In this document: one piece after another, positions 32,909 to 42,635 of the stretch
Layout: each line of letters opens with the position of its first letter
Position numbering within the stretch: the first letter of the stretch is position 1
DNA from: Cribrihabitans_A neustonicus
GTDB lineage: Bacteria > Pseudomonadota > Alphaproteobacteria > Rhodobacterales > Rhodobacteraceae
Length of the DNA stretch: 64,000 bases
Assembly (NCBI RefSeq): GCF_048820895.1
Contig: NZ_JBMERQ010000002.1
Span: 124,001-188,000 of the forward strand
Direction: 5' to 3'
Notes under the pieces: model-generated
Databases searched by the model: none
What the model was told of the DNA's origin: nothing
What the model saw: the letters and a program-made list of their open reading frames with translations, nothing else
Translations under genes and position numbers: made by a program

Positions 32909-33016
32909 CGGGGCTTTGCCCCGGACCCAAGAGTATTTTCAGAAAGATGAAAGACCCGTTTCTTCATCTTTCCTCAAATACTCCTGGGTGAGGCCGCCAG
33001 GCCGAGGGGCAGCGCC
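32909..33016. repeat. Inverted pair of dispersed repeats downstream of hutU
   Basis: A reverse copy (GGGGCTTTGCCCC, then AAGAGTATTTTCAGAAAGATGAA, 32909-32951) faces a forward copy (TTCATCTTTCCTCAAATACTCC, then a GAGGGGC/GCCCCTT hairpin, 32963-33019). The two AAAGATGAA/TTCATCTTT arms (32943-32951 and 32963-32971) can pair. It lies between the dapD terminator and the hutU stop and may end the hutU transcript. Confidence 0.75.
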
Positions 33017-33018
33017 CC

Positions 33019-34703
<1,685 letters not shown>

Positions 34704-34707
<4 letters not shown>

Positions 34708-35486
34708 GCGGGCCTCCAGGTCTGAAGATCAGTGAGAATACGGGTGAGATGGGCGCGCAGTTGTTCAGCGCGCTCCGGCAGATAGGTCCAGGGCGGGCTT
34801 TCCTGGCAGTAGGTGGCCTGCGCCAGCTCCATCTGGATGGCGTGCAGCCCCTCCGCCGGGCGGCCATAGTGGCGGGTGGTCCAGCCGCCTTTAAAGCGGC
34901 CGTTCAAGGTTGAAGTGTACCCCTCTGCCTTCTCGCAATGGGCCATGGTCAGCGCTTCGATCGCCGGATCGCAGGTTTCGCCCATGTTAGTGCCGACGTT
35001 GAAATCCGGCAGGCGGCCTTCGAACAGAAAGGGAATGTCGCCGCGGATCGAGTGGCAGTCATACAGGATGGCAAAACCGTGGATCGCCTTCACCCGCTCC
35101 AGTTCCGCCGCCAGCGCCGCGTGATAGGGCGCGTGGCAGGCCTCTCGGCGGCGGGCGGTTTCGGCCTCGTCGGGCTCCTGTCCCTCGCGCCAGATCGGCA
35201 GCCCGTCAAAGTCGGTCAGCGGCACCAGAGTTGTTGTGTTTTGCCCGGGATAGAGACTGGCGCCGCTGGGATCGCGGTTCACGTCGATCACATAGCGGTG
35301 GATGGGCGTGCGCACGGTTGTCACCTCCTCCACCAGGTCTGCGTAGAGGTCGTGGATGTGCCAGTCTGTATCAGCGAGTGCCCGGCCGGTCTCGTTCAGG
35401 CGTTCCCAGATGTCCGGCGGCACATCGGTTCCGGTGTGGGGCAGCCCCAGCACCAGCGGCGAGGCGCCTTGGCTGACGTCGATCAT
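34704..35486 (-). CDS. hutG: N-formylglutamate deformylase (amidohydrolase)
   Basis: 260-residue zinc amidohydrolase that releases formate from N-formylglutamate, the last step of the five-step histidine pathway. Seen: LGLPHTGTDVPPDIWERLNE at the start (SPHxG-like zinc-binding loop); YVIDVNRDPSGASLYPGQNT, the family signature; and LYDCHSIRGDIPFLFEG with the zinc-binding His. The presence of HutF, which makes formylglutamate, fits this enzyme. It overlaps hutH and hutU by 4 bp each (ATGA). Confidence 0.96.
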
Positions 35487-37015
35487 GCCCGCACCTCCAC
35501 TCCCGCGGCTTTGGCGACGCGGCCCGCGCGGACCATGGCGCTGGCGGCTTCGATGTCGGGCGCCAGATAGCGGTCCTCTGCCAGCGCGGGGATCTCCACG
35601 CGCAGCATCGCCAGCACATCCTGCAGGCGTTCGGAGGTTTTCAGCGGCGCCCGCGCCTCAACCCCTTGCGCAGCACAAAGCATTTCCACGCCGAGGATCA
35701 CCGACAGGTTGGCGTTCATCTTTGTCAGCCGCAGCGCGCCGTGGGCGGCCATCGACACATGATCCTCCTGGTTGGCCGAGGTCGGGGTCGAGTCGGTCAC
35801 GCAGGGGTTGGCGAGGTGCTTGTTCTCGCTCATCAGCGCCGCGGTGGTCACCTCGGCAATCATGAAGCCGGAGTTCAGCCCCGGGTCGGGTGTCAGGAAC
35901 GGCGGCAGGTCATGGCTCAGCGTCGGGTCCACCATCAGCGCCACCCGGCGCTGCGCGATGGCGCCGATTTCGGCCACTGCCAGCGCGATCTGGTCGGCGG
36001 CAAAGCCCACATATTCAGCATGGAAGTTGCCGCCCGAGACAATCCGGCCCTCATTCACCAGCACAAGCGGGTTATCGGTAACGGCATTAGCCTCGGTCTC
36101 CAGTGTTTTCGCGGCCATCCGCAGCACGTCCAGCGCCGCGCCCACCACCTGCGGCTGGCAGCGGATGCAGTAGGGATCCTGCACGCGGGTGTCGCCTTCG
36201 CGGTGGCTTTCGCGGATCTCGGACCCGTCCATGATCGCCCGCATTTCCCGTGCCACGTCGATCTGGCCGGCATGTCCGCGCAGGGTGTGGATGTCCGCAA
36301 TCAGCGGCGCGGTGGAGCCCATGATGGCGTCGGTGGAGAGCGCTGCAATTGCCATCGAGGCTTCGGCCATGCGCCAGGCGTCAAACAGCCCGGCCAAAGC
36401 GCAGGCGGTCGAGAACTGCGTGCCGTTGATCAGTCCCAGCCCTTCCTTGGGGCCCAGTACTATAGGCTCCAGCCCGGCTTTTTTCAGGGCATCAAGGCTG
36501 GACATGCGGGTGCCTTCGAACGTCGCCTCCCCTGCCCCGATCATCGCCGCCGCCATATGCGCGAGCGGCGCCAGGTCGCCCGATGCGCCGACCGAGCCCT
36601 GCGACGGGATCACCGGCACCACACCGCGTTCCAGCATCTGTTCGATCTGCTCGATCACCAGCCAGCGCACGCCAGAGGCGCCGCGGCCCATCGACAACAG
36701 CTTCAGCGTCATCATCAGCCGGGTTTTATCCTCCGGCAGCGGCTCACCCACGCCGCAGCAGTGCGAAAGAATCAGGTTGCGCTGCAAGGTGGCGGTGTCG
36801 GCAGGCGCGATCTTGGTCGAGGCCAGCTTGCCGAAGCCGGTGTTGATGCCATAGACGGCTTCCTCGCCCGCCGCGGCATCCGCCACCATTTTTGCTGCAG
36901 CCTCCACCGGCTCACGCGCCGAGCTATCCAGCCGGGCCGGGGTCAGGTTGCGGTAGATATCTTCCAGCGTGGCCAAAGTCACTGTACCCGGAACCATCTG
37001 AATCCTCTCGATCAT
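35483..37015 (-). CDS. hutH: Histidine ammonia-lyase
   Basis: 510-residue enzyme that deaminates histidine to urocanate. The self-formed MIO cofactor comes from Ala-Ser-Gly at about 144-146 in SQGSVGASGDLAPLAHMAAA. Other marks are YGINTGFGKLASTKI at the start and GLINGTQFSTACALAGLFDA. The ATG at 37013-37015 overlaps the hutI stop (ATGA). An internal ATG at 36997 preceded by AGAGG is an alternative start. It is the second gene in the coupled run hutI-hutH-hutG-hutU. Confidence 0.98.
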   Translation of the reverse strand: MIERIQMVPGTVTLATLEDIYRNLTPARLDSSAREPVEAAAKMVADAAAGEEAVYGINTGFGKLASTKIAPADTATLQRNLILSHCCGVGEPLPEDKTRLMMTLKLLSMGRGASGVRWLVIEQIEQMLERGVVPVIPSQGSVGASGDLAPLAHMAAAMIGAGEATFEGTRMSSLDALKKAGLEPIVLGPKEGLGLINGTQFSTACALAGLFDAWRMAEASMAIAALSTDAIMGSTAPLIADIHTLRGHAGQIDVAREMRAIMDGSEIRESHREGDTRVQDPYCIRCQPQVVGAALDVLRMAAKTLETEANAVTDNPLVLVNEGRIVSGGNFHAEYVGFAADQIALAVAEIGAIAQRRVALMVDPTLSHDLPPFLTPDPGLNSGFMIAEVTTAALMSENKHLANPCVTDSTPTSANQEDHVSMAAHGALRLTKMNANLSVILGVEMLCAAQGVEARAPLKTSERLQDVLAMLRVEIPALAEDRYLAPDIEAASAMVRAGRVAKAAGVEVRA

Positions 37016-38226
37016 TGTTTGCCCTCATAGATGCGGGTGTGAAGCGGGTTGAAGCCGATGCGGTAGGCCAGCTCTCCGGGCATTTCCACGTCCCAGACCG
37101 CCAGGTCCGCGCGCATGTCGGCGGCGATCCGGCCGCGGTCCGCAAGCCCCAGCGCGCGCGCCGCGCTGCGGGTGACGCCCGCCAGCGCCTCCTCCGGCGT
37201 CATCCGGAACAGGGTGCAGCCCATGTTCATGGTCAGCAGCAGCGAGGTCAGCGGCGAGGAGCCAGGGTTGCAGTCGGTCGCTAGCGCCATCGGCACGCCG
37301 TGGCTTCGGAAGTGTTCAATCGGCGGCGCCTGGGTTTCGCGGATGGTATAAAACGCACCGGGCAGGATCACTGCAACGGAGCCGGAGGCGGCCATCGCCT
37401 TGGCGTCGTCCCCGGTGGCGTATTCCACGTGATCAACCGACAATGCGCCATAGGCCGCGGCCAGCTTGGTGCCGCCCTGATGGCTCAGCTGTTCGGCGTG
37501 CAATTTCAGCGGCAGGCCCAGTTCCTGAGCAACCTTGAACACCCGTTCGATCTGGGAGGGCGCAAAGGCGATGTTCTCGCAGAACCCATCAACCGCATCC
37601 ACCAGCCCCTCGGCATGGGCGGCACGCAGGGCGGGAATGCAGACCTCGTCGATGTAGGCGTCGTCGCGGCCCTTGTACTCGGCAGGCGTGGCGTGGGCGC
37701 CGAGGAAGGTGGTCTTTATCGTCACCGGGCGCAGCTCTCCCAGGCGGCGGGCGGCACGCAGCATGGTAAGCTCGGTGTCGTTGTCGAGCCCGTAGCCGGA
37801 TTTTACCTCCACCGTGCCCACGCCCTCTGCCAGGAGCGCATCGAGCCGCGGCAGCGCGCCCCGCACCAGATCCTCCAGCGAGGCCTGCCGGGTGGCCGAG
37901 ACGGTGGAGACGATGCCGCCGCCGGCCCGCGCGACCTCCTCGTAAGACGCGCCATTGAGCCGCATCTCGAATTCCATCGCCCGGTTGCCGCCAAAGACGA
38001 TATGGGTGTGGCAGTCGATCAGCGCAGGCGTCACCAGGCGCCCGCCAAGGTTCCGGCGCGGCCAGTCCGCGAAGTCCGCCGGGAGATCAGTCGCTGCCCC
38101 GGCCCAGGCGATTCTGCCGTCCGAGAGAACAACGGCACCATCGGGAATCAGCCCGTAAGCCGGCCCGCCCTCATTCATCGTGGCGAGATTGGCATTGTGG
38201 AGAACGGTTTCAGACGGTTCGGGCAT
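37012..38226 (-). CDS. hutI: Imidazolonepropionase
   Basis: 404-residue metal-dependent amidohydrolase that opens the ring of imidazolone propionate to formiminoglutamate, step three of the pathway. Seen: the HxH metal site in IDCHTHIVFGGNRAMEFEM, GASYEEVARAGGGIVSTV, LHAEQLSHQGGTKLAAAYGA (second metal His) and ALATDCNPGSSP (catalytic Asp). First gene of the divergent run, 74 bp from hutF, with the candidate HutC operator between them. Its stop overlaps the hutH start. Confidence 0.97.
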   Translation of the reverse strand: MPEPSETVLHNANLATMNEGGPAYGLIPDGAVVLSDGRIAWAGAATDLPADFADWPRRNLGGRLVTPALIDCHTHIVFGGNRAMEFEMRLNGASYEEVARAGGGIVSTVSATRQASLEDLVRGALPRLDALLAEGVGTVEVKSGYGLDNDTELTMLRAARRLGELRPVTIKTTFLGAHATPAEYKGRDDAYIDEVCIPALRAAHAEGLVDAVDGFCENIAFAPSQIERVFKVAQELGLPLKLHAEQLSHQGGTKLAAAYGALSVDHVEYATGDDAKAMAASGSVAVILPGAFYTIRETQAPPIEHFRSHGVPMALATDCNPGSSPLTSLLLTMNMGCTLFRMTPEEALAGVTRSAARALGLADRGRIAADMRADLAVWDVEMPGELAYRIGFNPLHTRIYEGKQ

Positions 38227-38276
38227 CTCACTCCCTCAAAAAGCTTGCTGCCGGAAAAGTATGCCATTAAACTCAT

Positions 38277-38290
38277 TATGTCTATACATA
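38277..38290. promoter_or_regulatory. Candidate HutC operator between hutI and hutF
   Basis: TATGTCTATACATA (38277-38290) has perfect TATGT/ACATA arms and contains GTCTATAC, which fits the GTnTAnAC consensus known for HutC-subfamily GntR repressors. It lies in the 74-bp divergent promoter region, 11 bp before the hutF start, ideally placed to control hutIHGU and hutF-hutC together. Confidence 0.72.
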
Positions 38291-38300
38291 TGAGGATCAG

Positions 38301-39668
38301 ATGCAGACGATTTTTGCCCGGCACGCCCGCCTGCCCGAGGGCTGGGCCGAAAACCTCCGCCTGACGGTTGCAGATGGGCGCATCGCCACGGTCGAAACTG
38401 GTGCTGCGGCGCAGGACGGGGACTGGAGGGTGGACACGCTGTTGCCCGCTCTTGGCAATCTGCATTCACATAGCTTTCAGCGCGCGATGGCTGGCATGAC
38501 CGAGGTACGCGCAGCCGGGAAGGACAGTTTCTGGACCTGGCGCAGCCTGATGTACCGCTTCATGGACCACCTCACGCCCGATCAGTACGAAGCCATTGCG
38601 GCCCTGGTCTTCATGGAAATGCTGGAGGCGGGATATGCCGCCGTGGGCGAATTCCACTATGTGCACCATCAGCGAGGAGGGGCCCGGTACGATTCTCCGG
38701 CGGAACTGAGCGAACGGGTCTTTGCCGCGGCCCGGCGGGCGGGCATCGGCCTCACCCATCTGCCGGTGCTCTATACCTACGGCGGCGCGGGGCGGCAGGC
38801 GCTGAGCGGCGGGCAGCAGCGGTTCGGCAACAGCGTCGAGGGGTTCGCTGAACTGGTAACGCAGGCGCGAGAGGTTGCAGCGCGCGACCTGCCGCCGGAC
38901 ACCCGCGTGGGCATTGCACCGCACTCCCTGCGCGCCACCTGCCCCGGGGATCTGGCAGAAGTGCTGACGCTGCAAGACGGCCAGCCGGTGCATATCCACA
39001 TCGCGGAGCAGCCGAAGGAAGTTGAGGATGTCCGCAATTGGCTGGGCGCACGGCCGGTGGAATGGCTGCTGGACAACGCCCCGGCGGACGGCAGGTGGTG
39101 CCTCATTCATGCGACCCACATGACCAGTGCCGAGACCCGGGCGGCGGCGCGCTCGGGCGCGGTGGCGGGGCTGTGCCCGGTGACCGAGGCGAACCTGGGC
39201 GACGGCCCCTTCAACGGGCCGGAGTATCTGGCCCATGGCGGCACCTTCGGGGTGGGCTCGGATTCCAACGTGCGGATCTCGCTGGTGGAGGAGCTGCGGA
39301 CGCTGGAATACTCGCAGCGCCTTCGCGACCTTGCGCGCAACGTCCTGGTACCGGGCGCAGGCTCGGTCGGGGAAACGCTTTACCTCGGCGCCACCGCGGG
39401 TGGGGCGCAGGCGCTGGGGCGCGATGCCGGGCGGATCGAAGCTGGCGCTCTGGCCGATCTGGTGGCCATCGACAGCTCCGCGCCCGCGCTCTGCGCGCTG
39501 CGGCCGGGGCAACTGCTGGACGGGCTGTGCTTTGCCGCCGGAGACGACACCGTCACCGACGTCTGGAGCGCCGGGCGGCACGTGGTGCGTGACGGCCACC
39601 ACGTGGCGCGGGCGGAGATCATTGCGGCCTACCGGACGGCGGTGAAGGACCTCCTGGACAGCCTCTGA
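38301..39668 (+). CDS. hutF: Formimidoylglutamate deiminase
   Basis: 455-residue amidohydrolase that converts formiminoglutamate to N-formylglutamate and ammonia, giving the five-step route with HutG. Seen: the metal HxH in LPALGNLHSHSFQRAMAGMT, AGYAAVGEFHYVHHQ, GIAPHSLRATCPGDL, VHIHIAEQPKEVEDV (metal His), and VGSDSNVRISLVEELRTLEY with the catalytic Asp. Starts at the ATG 38301 just after the divergent operator. A GC-rich hairpin follows the stop (GCCGCGC 39672-39678 with GCGCGGC 39689-39695, then TTTAC). Confidence 0.96.
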   Translation: MQTIFARHARLPEGWAENLRLTVADGRIATVETGAAAQDGDWRVDTLLPALGNLHSHSFQRAMAGMTEVRAAGKDSFWTWRSLMYRFMDHLTPDQYEAIAALVFMEMLEAGYAAVGEFHYVHHQRGGARYDSPAELSERVFAAARRAGIGLTHLPVLYTYGGAGRQALSGGQQRFGNSVEGFAELVTQAREVAARDLPPDTRVGIAPHSLRATCPGDLAEVLTLQDGQPVHIHIAEQPKEVEDVRNWLGARPVEWLLDNAPADGRWCLIHATHMTSAETRAAARSGAVAGLCPVTEANLGDGPFNGPEYLAHGGTFGVGSDSNVRISLVEELRTLEYSQRLRDLARNVLVPGAGSVGETLYLGATAGGAQALGRDAGRIEAGALADLVAIDSSAPALCALRPGQLLDGLCFAAGDDTVTDVWSAGRHVVRDGHHVARAEIIAAYRTAVKDLLDSL

Positions 39669-39671
39669 ACC

Positions 39672-39698
39672 GCCGCGCTGCCCCGGCGGCGCGGCTTT
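39672..39698 (+). terminator. Hairpin after hutF
   Basis: GCCGCGC (39672-39678) pairs with GCGCGGC (39689-39695), then CTTTAC. The U tract is weak, so partial termination between hutF and hutC is likely. Confidence 0.5.
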
Positions 39699-39765
39699 AC
39701 ATTCCCGACGGGCGGCGGACATAGTCCCGCCAGCCGGAAAACGGCACAACAGGACAGGCAACCCG

Positions 39766-40467
39766 GTGCAGCAGCAGAAGAAAACCAGCTTTCAGGACGT
39801 CCGCGACGAGGTGCTGCGGCGCATTCAGGACCGGGTCTGGCCGCAGGGCGCGCTTTTGCCGACCGAGCAGGAGCTGGCGGAGGAATTCGGCTGCGCCCGC
39901 GCCACCGTGAACCGCGCGCTGCAGGAGCTCGCCGCCCGCGGCATCATCGACCGCAAGCGCAGGAGCGGCACGCGGGTAGCCGTCAGCCCGGTGCGCCAGG
40001 CCAAGCTGGAGATCCTGGTGATGCGGCAGATGGTCGAGGAGATGAACGCCGATTACCGCTATGCGCTGGTGCACCGGGAAGAGATGCCGGCGCCGCCTTG
40101 GCTTGCCTCGCAGATGGGGCTGCCCGCGGCGGCGGAAGTGCTGCACCTGCAGTGCATGCATTACGCCGACAACCGTCCTTTCCAGTTTGAGGAGCGCTGG
40201 ATCAGCACCGCCGCTGTGCCGCATGTGACGGAGGCGGATTTTAACAATACGGGGCCGAACGAATGGCTGCTGGCGGAGGTGCCCTTCTCCACCGCCGAGA
40301 TCTCGCTGGCGGCGGTGGCGGCGGATGCGCGGCTGTCGGGGTTCCTGGGCAGCGGCGAAGGCGTGCCATTGTTCCAGATGGAGCGCACCACCTGGTTCCA
40401 GCAAGAGCCCGTGACATTTGCCCGGATGACCTTCCACCCTGGCTACCGGATGCAGACCCGCTACTGA
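39766..40467 (+). CDS. hutC: Histidine utilisation repressor (GntR/UTRA family)
   Basis: 233-residue repressor. The GntR winged helix is at residues about 8-70 (FQDVRDEVLRRIQDRVWPQG; TEQELAEEFGCARATVNRAL; GIIDRKRRSGTRVAVSP) and a UTRA ligand-binding domain fills the rest, ending VTFARMTFHPGYRMQTRY, a characteristic HutC end. The ligand is urocanate in characterised relatives. GTG start at 39766. It follows hutF and should bind the operator at 38277-38290. Confidence 0.92.
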   Translation: MQQQKKTSFQDVRDEVLRRIQDRVWPQGALLPTEQELAEEFGCARATVNRALQELAARGIIDRKRRSGTRVAVSPVRQAKLEILVMRQMVEEMNADYRYALVHREEMPAPPWLASQMGLPAAAEVLHLQCMHYADNRPFQFEERWISTAAVPHVTEADFNNTGPNEWLLAEVPFSTAEISLAAVAADARLSGFLGSGEGVPLFQMERTTWFQQEPVTFARMTFHPGYRMQTRY

Positions 40468-40482
40468 AGCCCGCTACTGAAG
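40457..40482. repeat. 13-bp perfect tandem duplication across two stop codons
   Basis: cccgctactgaag occurs at 40457-40469 and again at 40470-40482, without spacer. The first copy carries the hutC stop; the second carries the stop of the convergent Hint gene (CTA at 40474-40476, read as TAG). A short-duplication event at the junction is the simplest reading. Confidence 0.85.
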
Positions 40483-42048
40483 CTCCGCCGCCAGCAGCCG
40501 GCTTTCATGCGCCTTGAGGGACATCCGCGCGGCAGCCCCGTAACTGCGCCAGCTGCCGCCCATCAGCGCCATGAACTCGGCCCGGGTGTCCTCGTCCAGC
40601 CCCTCCAGGCTTTGCGCGCCGGGGTGGTAGCTTTCGCTCTCCAGCCCGTTGCCGCGGACGATCTGGTGGCGGTCGAACAGGAGGTGCAGATAGGTGACGG
40701 GCCGGCGGTCCTCCCGCACCCGGACAGTGGTGCCGTTGACCAGATGCTTCGCTGCCACCAGGACCTGGCGCGCGCCGAACATCAGCTCGGCACTGCCCGA
40801 GGCGATCAGCACCCGGTGGCAGGGCGATAGCTCCATCGCGTCGTGCTGCCCCAGCGCATTGGCGGTGATCTGCACCGGCGCGTCGCGCCCCTCCGCCAGA
40901 CGGCGGCTGCGGCCGATCCAGCGCACCGGCTGCGGGCCGTCGTCACGGGTCAGCACCAGGGTGCCGGGGCGGATCTCCCGGATCGGCATCGGCCCGTGCA
41001 CCGTGTCGATCAGCGTTTCCTCGGTGAAGCAGGGCGTCGTCGTCATCTTGACGAAGCCCACGTCCGAGGTGCCCGCATCGTCCGCCACCGTGTAAGTGAA
41101 AGTGGTCTCCTCGTCGCTGGCGACGTCCTCCTTGCCGGTGACGGTAAAGGTGCCGTCCCCGTTCAGGGTCACTGTCTCGCCATCGGCCAGGGTGACGGTA
41201 TCGCCCGCGGTGACCGGCTGGTTGTTGATATGAGTAATGTGGAGCGTGCCGCCGGCGGCGTGGGTGTCGTTGGCCAATACGTCGATGATTTCGCTGTCAC
41301 CCTCCTGCACCGAAACCCAATCGTCTGCCGCGATCACCTCGGTCTGAATCGAATCGCCGGCGATCAGCAGATTGGAATCGTATTTCGCGTCGCCCGCATC
41401 GGCGATGCCGATCTTGATAGTGTTGACCTGCCCCGGGTTGACCGGCGCCGTGAGCTTCAGAGTCACGGTGAAGCCATCCATCTCGGTGTTGTAGGAGTCG
41501 TCCTTGTGGCTGTTGTCGACGTAGAGGTTGGAATTCGACACGTTGTTGATGTTGTCGATCGAGATGTCGCCCTCTCCCACTGTCAGCTGCGCCGGCACCC
41601 CGTTGACCCAGACCCCGACCGCATCGTTGAAACCGGAGTTGACATATTCGAGGTATTCTTCGGAAGAGAACACGAACTGCATCGAGAGCACCGACCCGGC
41701 CGGCACAAAGTCTGCTTCGAAGACGGCGGCGTCGTAGGTTGCGCCGCCAGCGATCTCCGACAGATCGGAATCACCCGCAGTTTTGTGCTGGGTAGTGGTA
41801 TTGGCACGGGAGTTCACGTCGCCGCTGCTGTTGGTCACATCCTGCGCACGGCCGGTCGACAGGATTACCCCGCTGTCCGACGGTGTGAGCTCCGGGGCGG
41901 CCGAATCACCGTTGGAATAGATCCCCGACGCCGAGCTTGCCCCGGTGTAATCAGCCGACATGATGACGATGCCGTTGCCGAACATGGCATTGGCCATCTG
42001 CCAGGCAGAAGCTGAGGTATCGATCGGCAATTCGGAGGCAGAGCTCAT
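40474..42048 (-). CDS. Choice-of-anchor-L, cadherin-like and Hint domain protein
   Basis: 524-residue probable surface or secreted protein. Residues about 12-238 form a choice-of-anchor-L domain, recognised by FVFSSEEYLEYVNSGFNDAV followed by GVWVNGVPAQ. Residues 240-335 form a cadherin-like (tandem-95/VCBS-type) domain, SVQEGDSEIIDVLANDT with an FTYTVADDAG end. Residues 340-470 are a Hint_2 domain: CFTEETLIDTVHGPMPIREI, the LSPCHRVLIASG block with His411, and DRHQIVRGNGLESESYHP. No ordinary signal peptide is visible, so type I-like export is possible. Cys340 could start self-processing. Function unknown. Confidence 0.85.
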   Translation of the reverse strand: MSSASELPIDTSASAWQMANAMFGNGIVIMSADYTGASSASGIYSNGDSAAPELTPSDSGVILSTGRAQDVTNSSGDVNSRANTTTQHKTAGDSDLSEIAGGATYDAAVFEADFVPAGSVLSMQFVFSSEEYLEYVNSGFNDAVGVWVNGVPAQLTVGEGDISIDNINNVSNSNLYVDNSHKDDSYNTEMDGFTVTLKLTAPVNPGQVNTIKIGIADAGDAKYDSNLLIAGDSIQTEVIAADDWVSVQEGDSEIIDVLANDTHAAGGTLHITHINNQPVTAGDTVTLADGETVTLNGDGTFTVTGKEDVASDEETTFTYTVADDAGTSDVGFVKMTTTPCFTEETLIDTVHGPMPIREIRPGTLVLTRDDGPQPVRWIGRSRRLAEGRDAPVQITANALGQHDAMELSPCHRVLIASGSAELMFGARQVLVAAKHLVNGTTVRVREDRRPVTYLHLLFDRHQIVRGNGLESESYHPGAQSLEGLDEDTRAEFMALMGGSWRSYGAAARMSLKAHESRLLAAELQ

Positions 42049-42242
42049 CCAATGTCCTTTTCGAAATGCATAGACCCAAATCTGTCGCTGACACGGGCCT
42101 AGCTGCCCTGCGGTTGCAGCGAGGTAAACACTGCGGCGGCGGCGGTGGGGTATTTTGCAATATTTTCACTTTGCGGCCGCAGCGGCCCCGTCACAGGCCA
42201 TTTCGATTGACCAGCGGGGCGCCGCAACGATATGGCAGCGCC
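42049..42242. other. Intergenic region between the Hint gene and the 42243 gene
   Basis: About 194 bp. A GGCGGCGGCGG run is followed by a short AT-rich stretch, TATTTTGCAATATTTTCACT (42152-42171). It is the divergent promoter region for the Hint gene (minus) and the small gene at 42243 (plus). No further element is recognised. Confidence 0.4.
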
Positions 42243-42590
42243 ATGGAACAGAAGAAAACCTCCCGCCAGCAGGTCTACACCCTCCTCGTCCAGATCGGAC
42301 GCAAGGAAGGCGACGGGCTGCCTGATGGCGCCACCGGGGCGGCGCTGATGGTCTATGCCTCCGGCGTGGACGAGGCCGAGGCGGTGCGCGAGACTGTGGC
42401 GATCCTGAAGCAGGCGGATACCGCGCCGCTGGATGTCACCGGCTACGGCACCTTGCAGGAGCGCGAGGACGAAGGCCATGAGATCGGCGGGGAAGAGCGG
42501 GCGCTGATGCAGCGGGCGCTGGACGAAAACGCGGTGATCGTGGCCCAGATGACCCCCTTCTTCGATGGCGAGGAGCCGGTGGTTCACTGA
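42243..42590 (+). CDS. Small conserved-looking protein of unknown function
   Basis: 115-residue acidic soluble protein, MEQKKTSRQQVYTLLVQIGR at the start and AQMTPFFDGEEPVVH at the end. It contains GATGAALMVYASGVDEAEAV, then VRETVAILKQADTAPLDVTG, suggesting an alternating alpha/beta fold. I see no catalytic motif, signal peptide or membrane segment. The reading frame is credible: codon use matches neighbours and a GATATGG/AGCGCC leader precedes the ATG. Neighbours give no clue: it lies between a Hint protein and a channel-like gene. Function not assigned. Confidence 0.7.
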   Translation: MEQKKTSRQQVYTLLVQIGRKEGDGLPDGATGAALMVYASGVDEAEAVRETVAILKQADTAPLDVTGYGTLQEREDEGHEIGGEERALMQRALDENAVIVAQMTPFFDGEEPVVH

Positions 42591-42635
42591 CTGCCCCGCG
42601 GCTTCTGACTGGCTGGTAATGGCGCGGCGGCGGGG

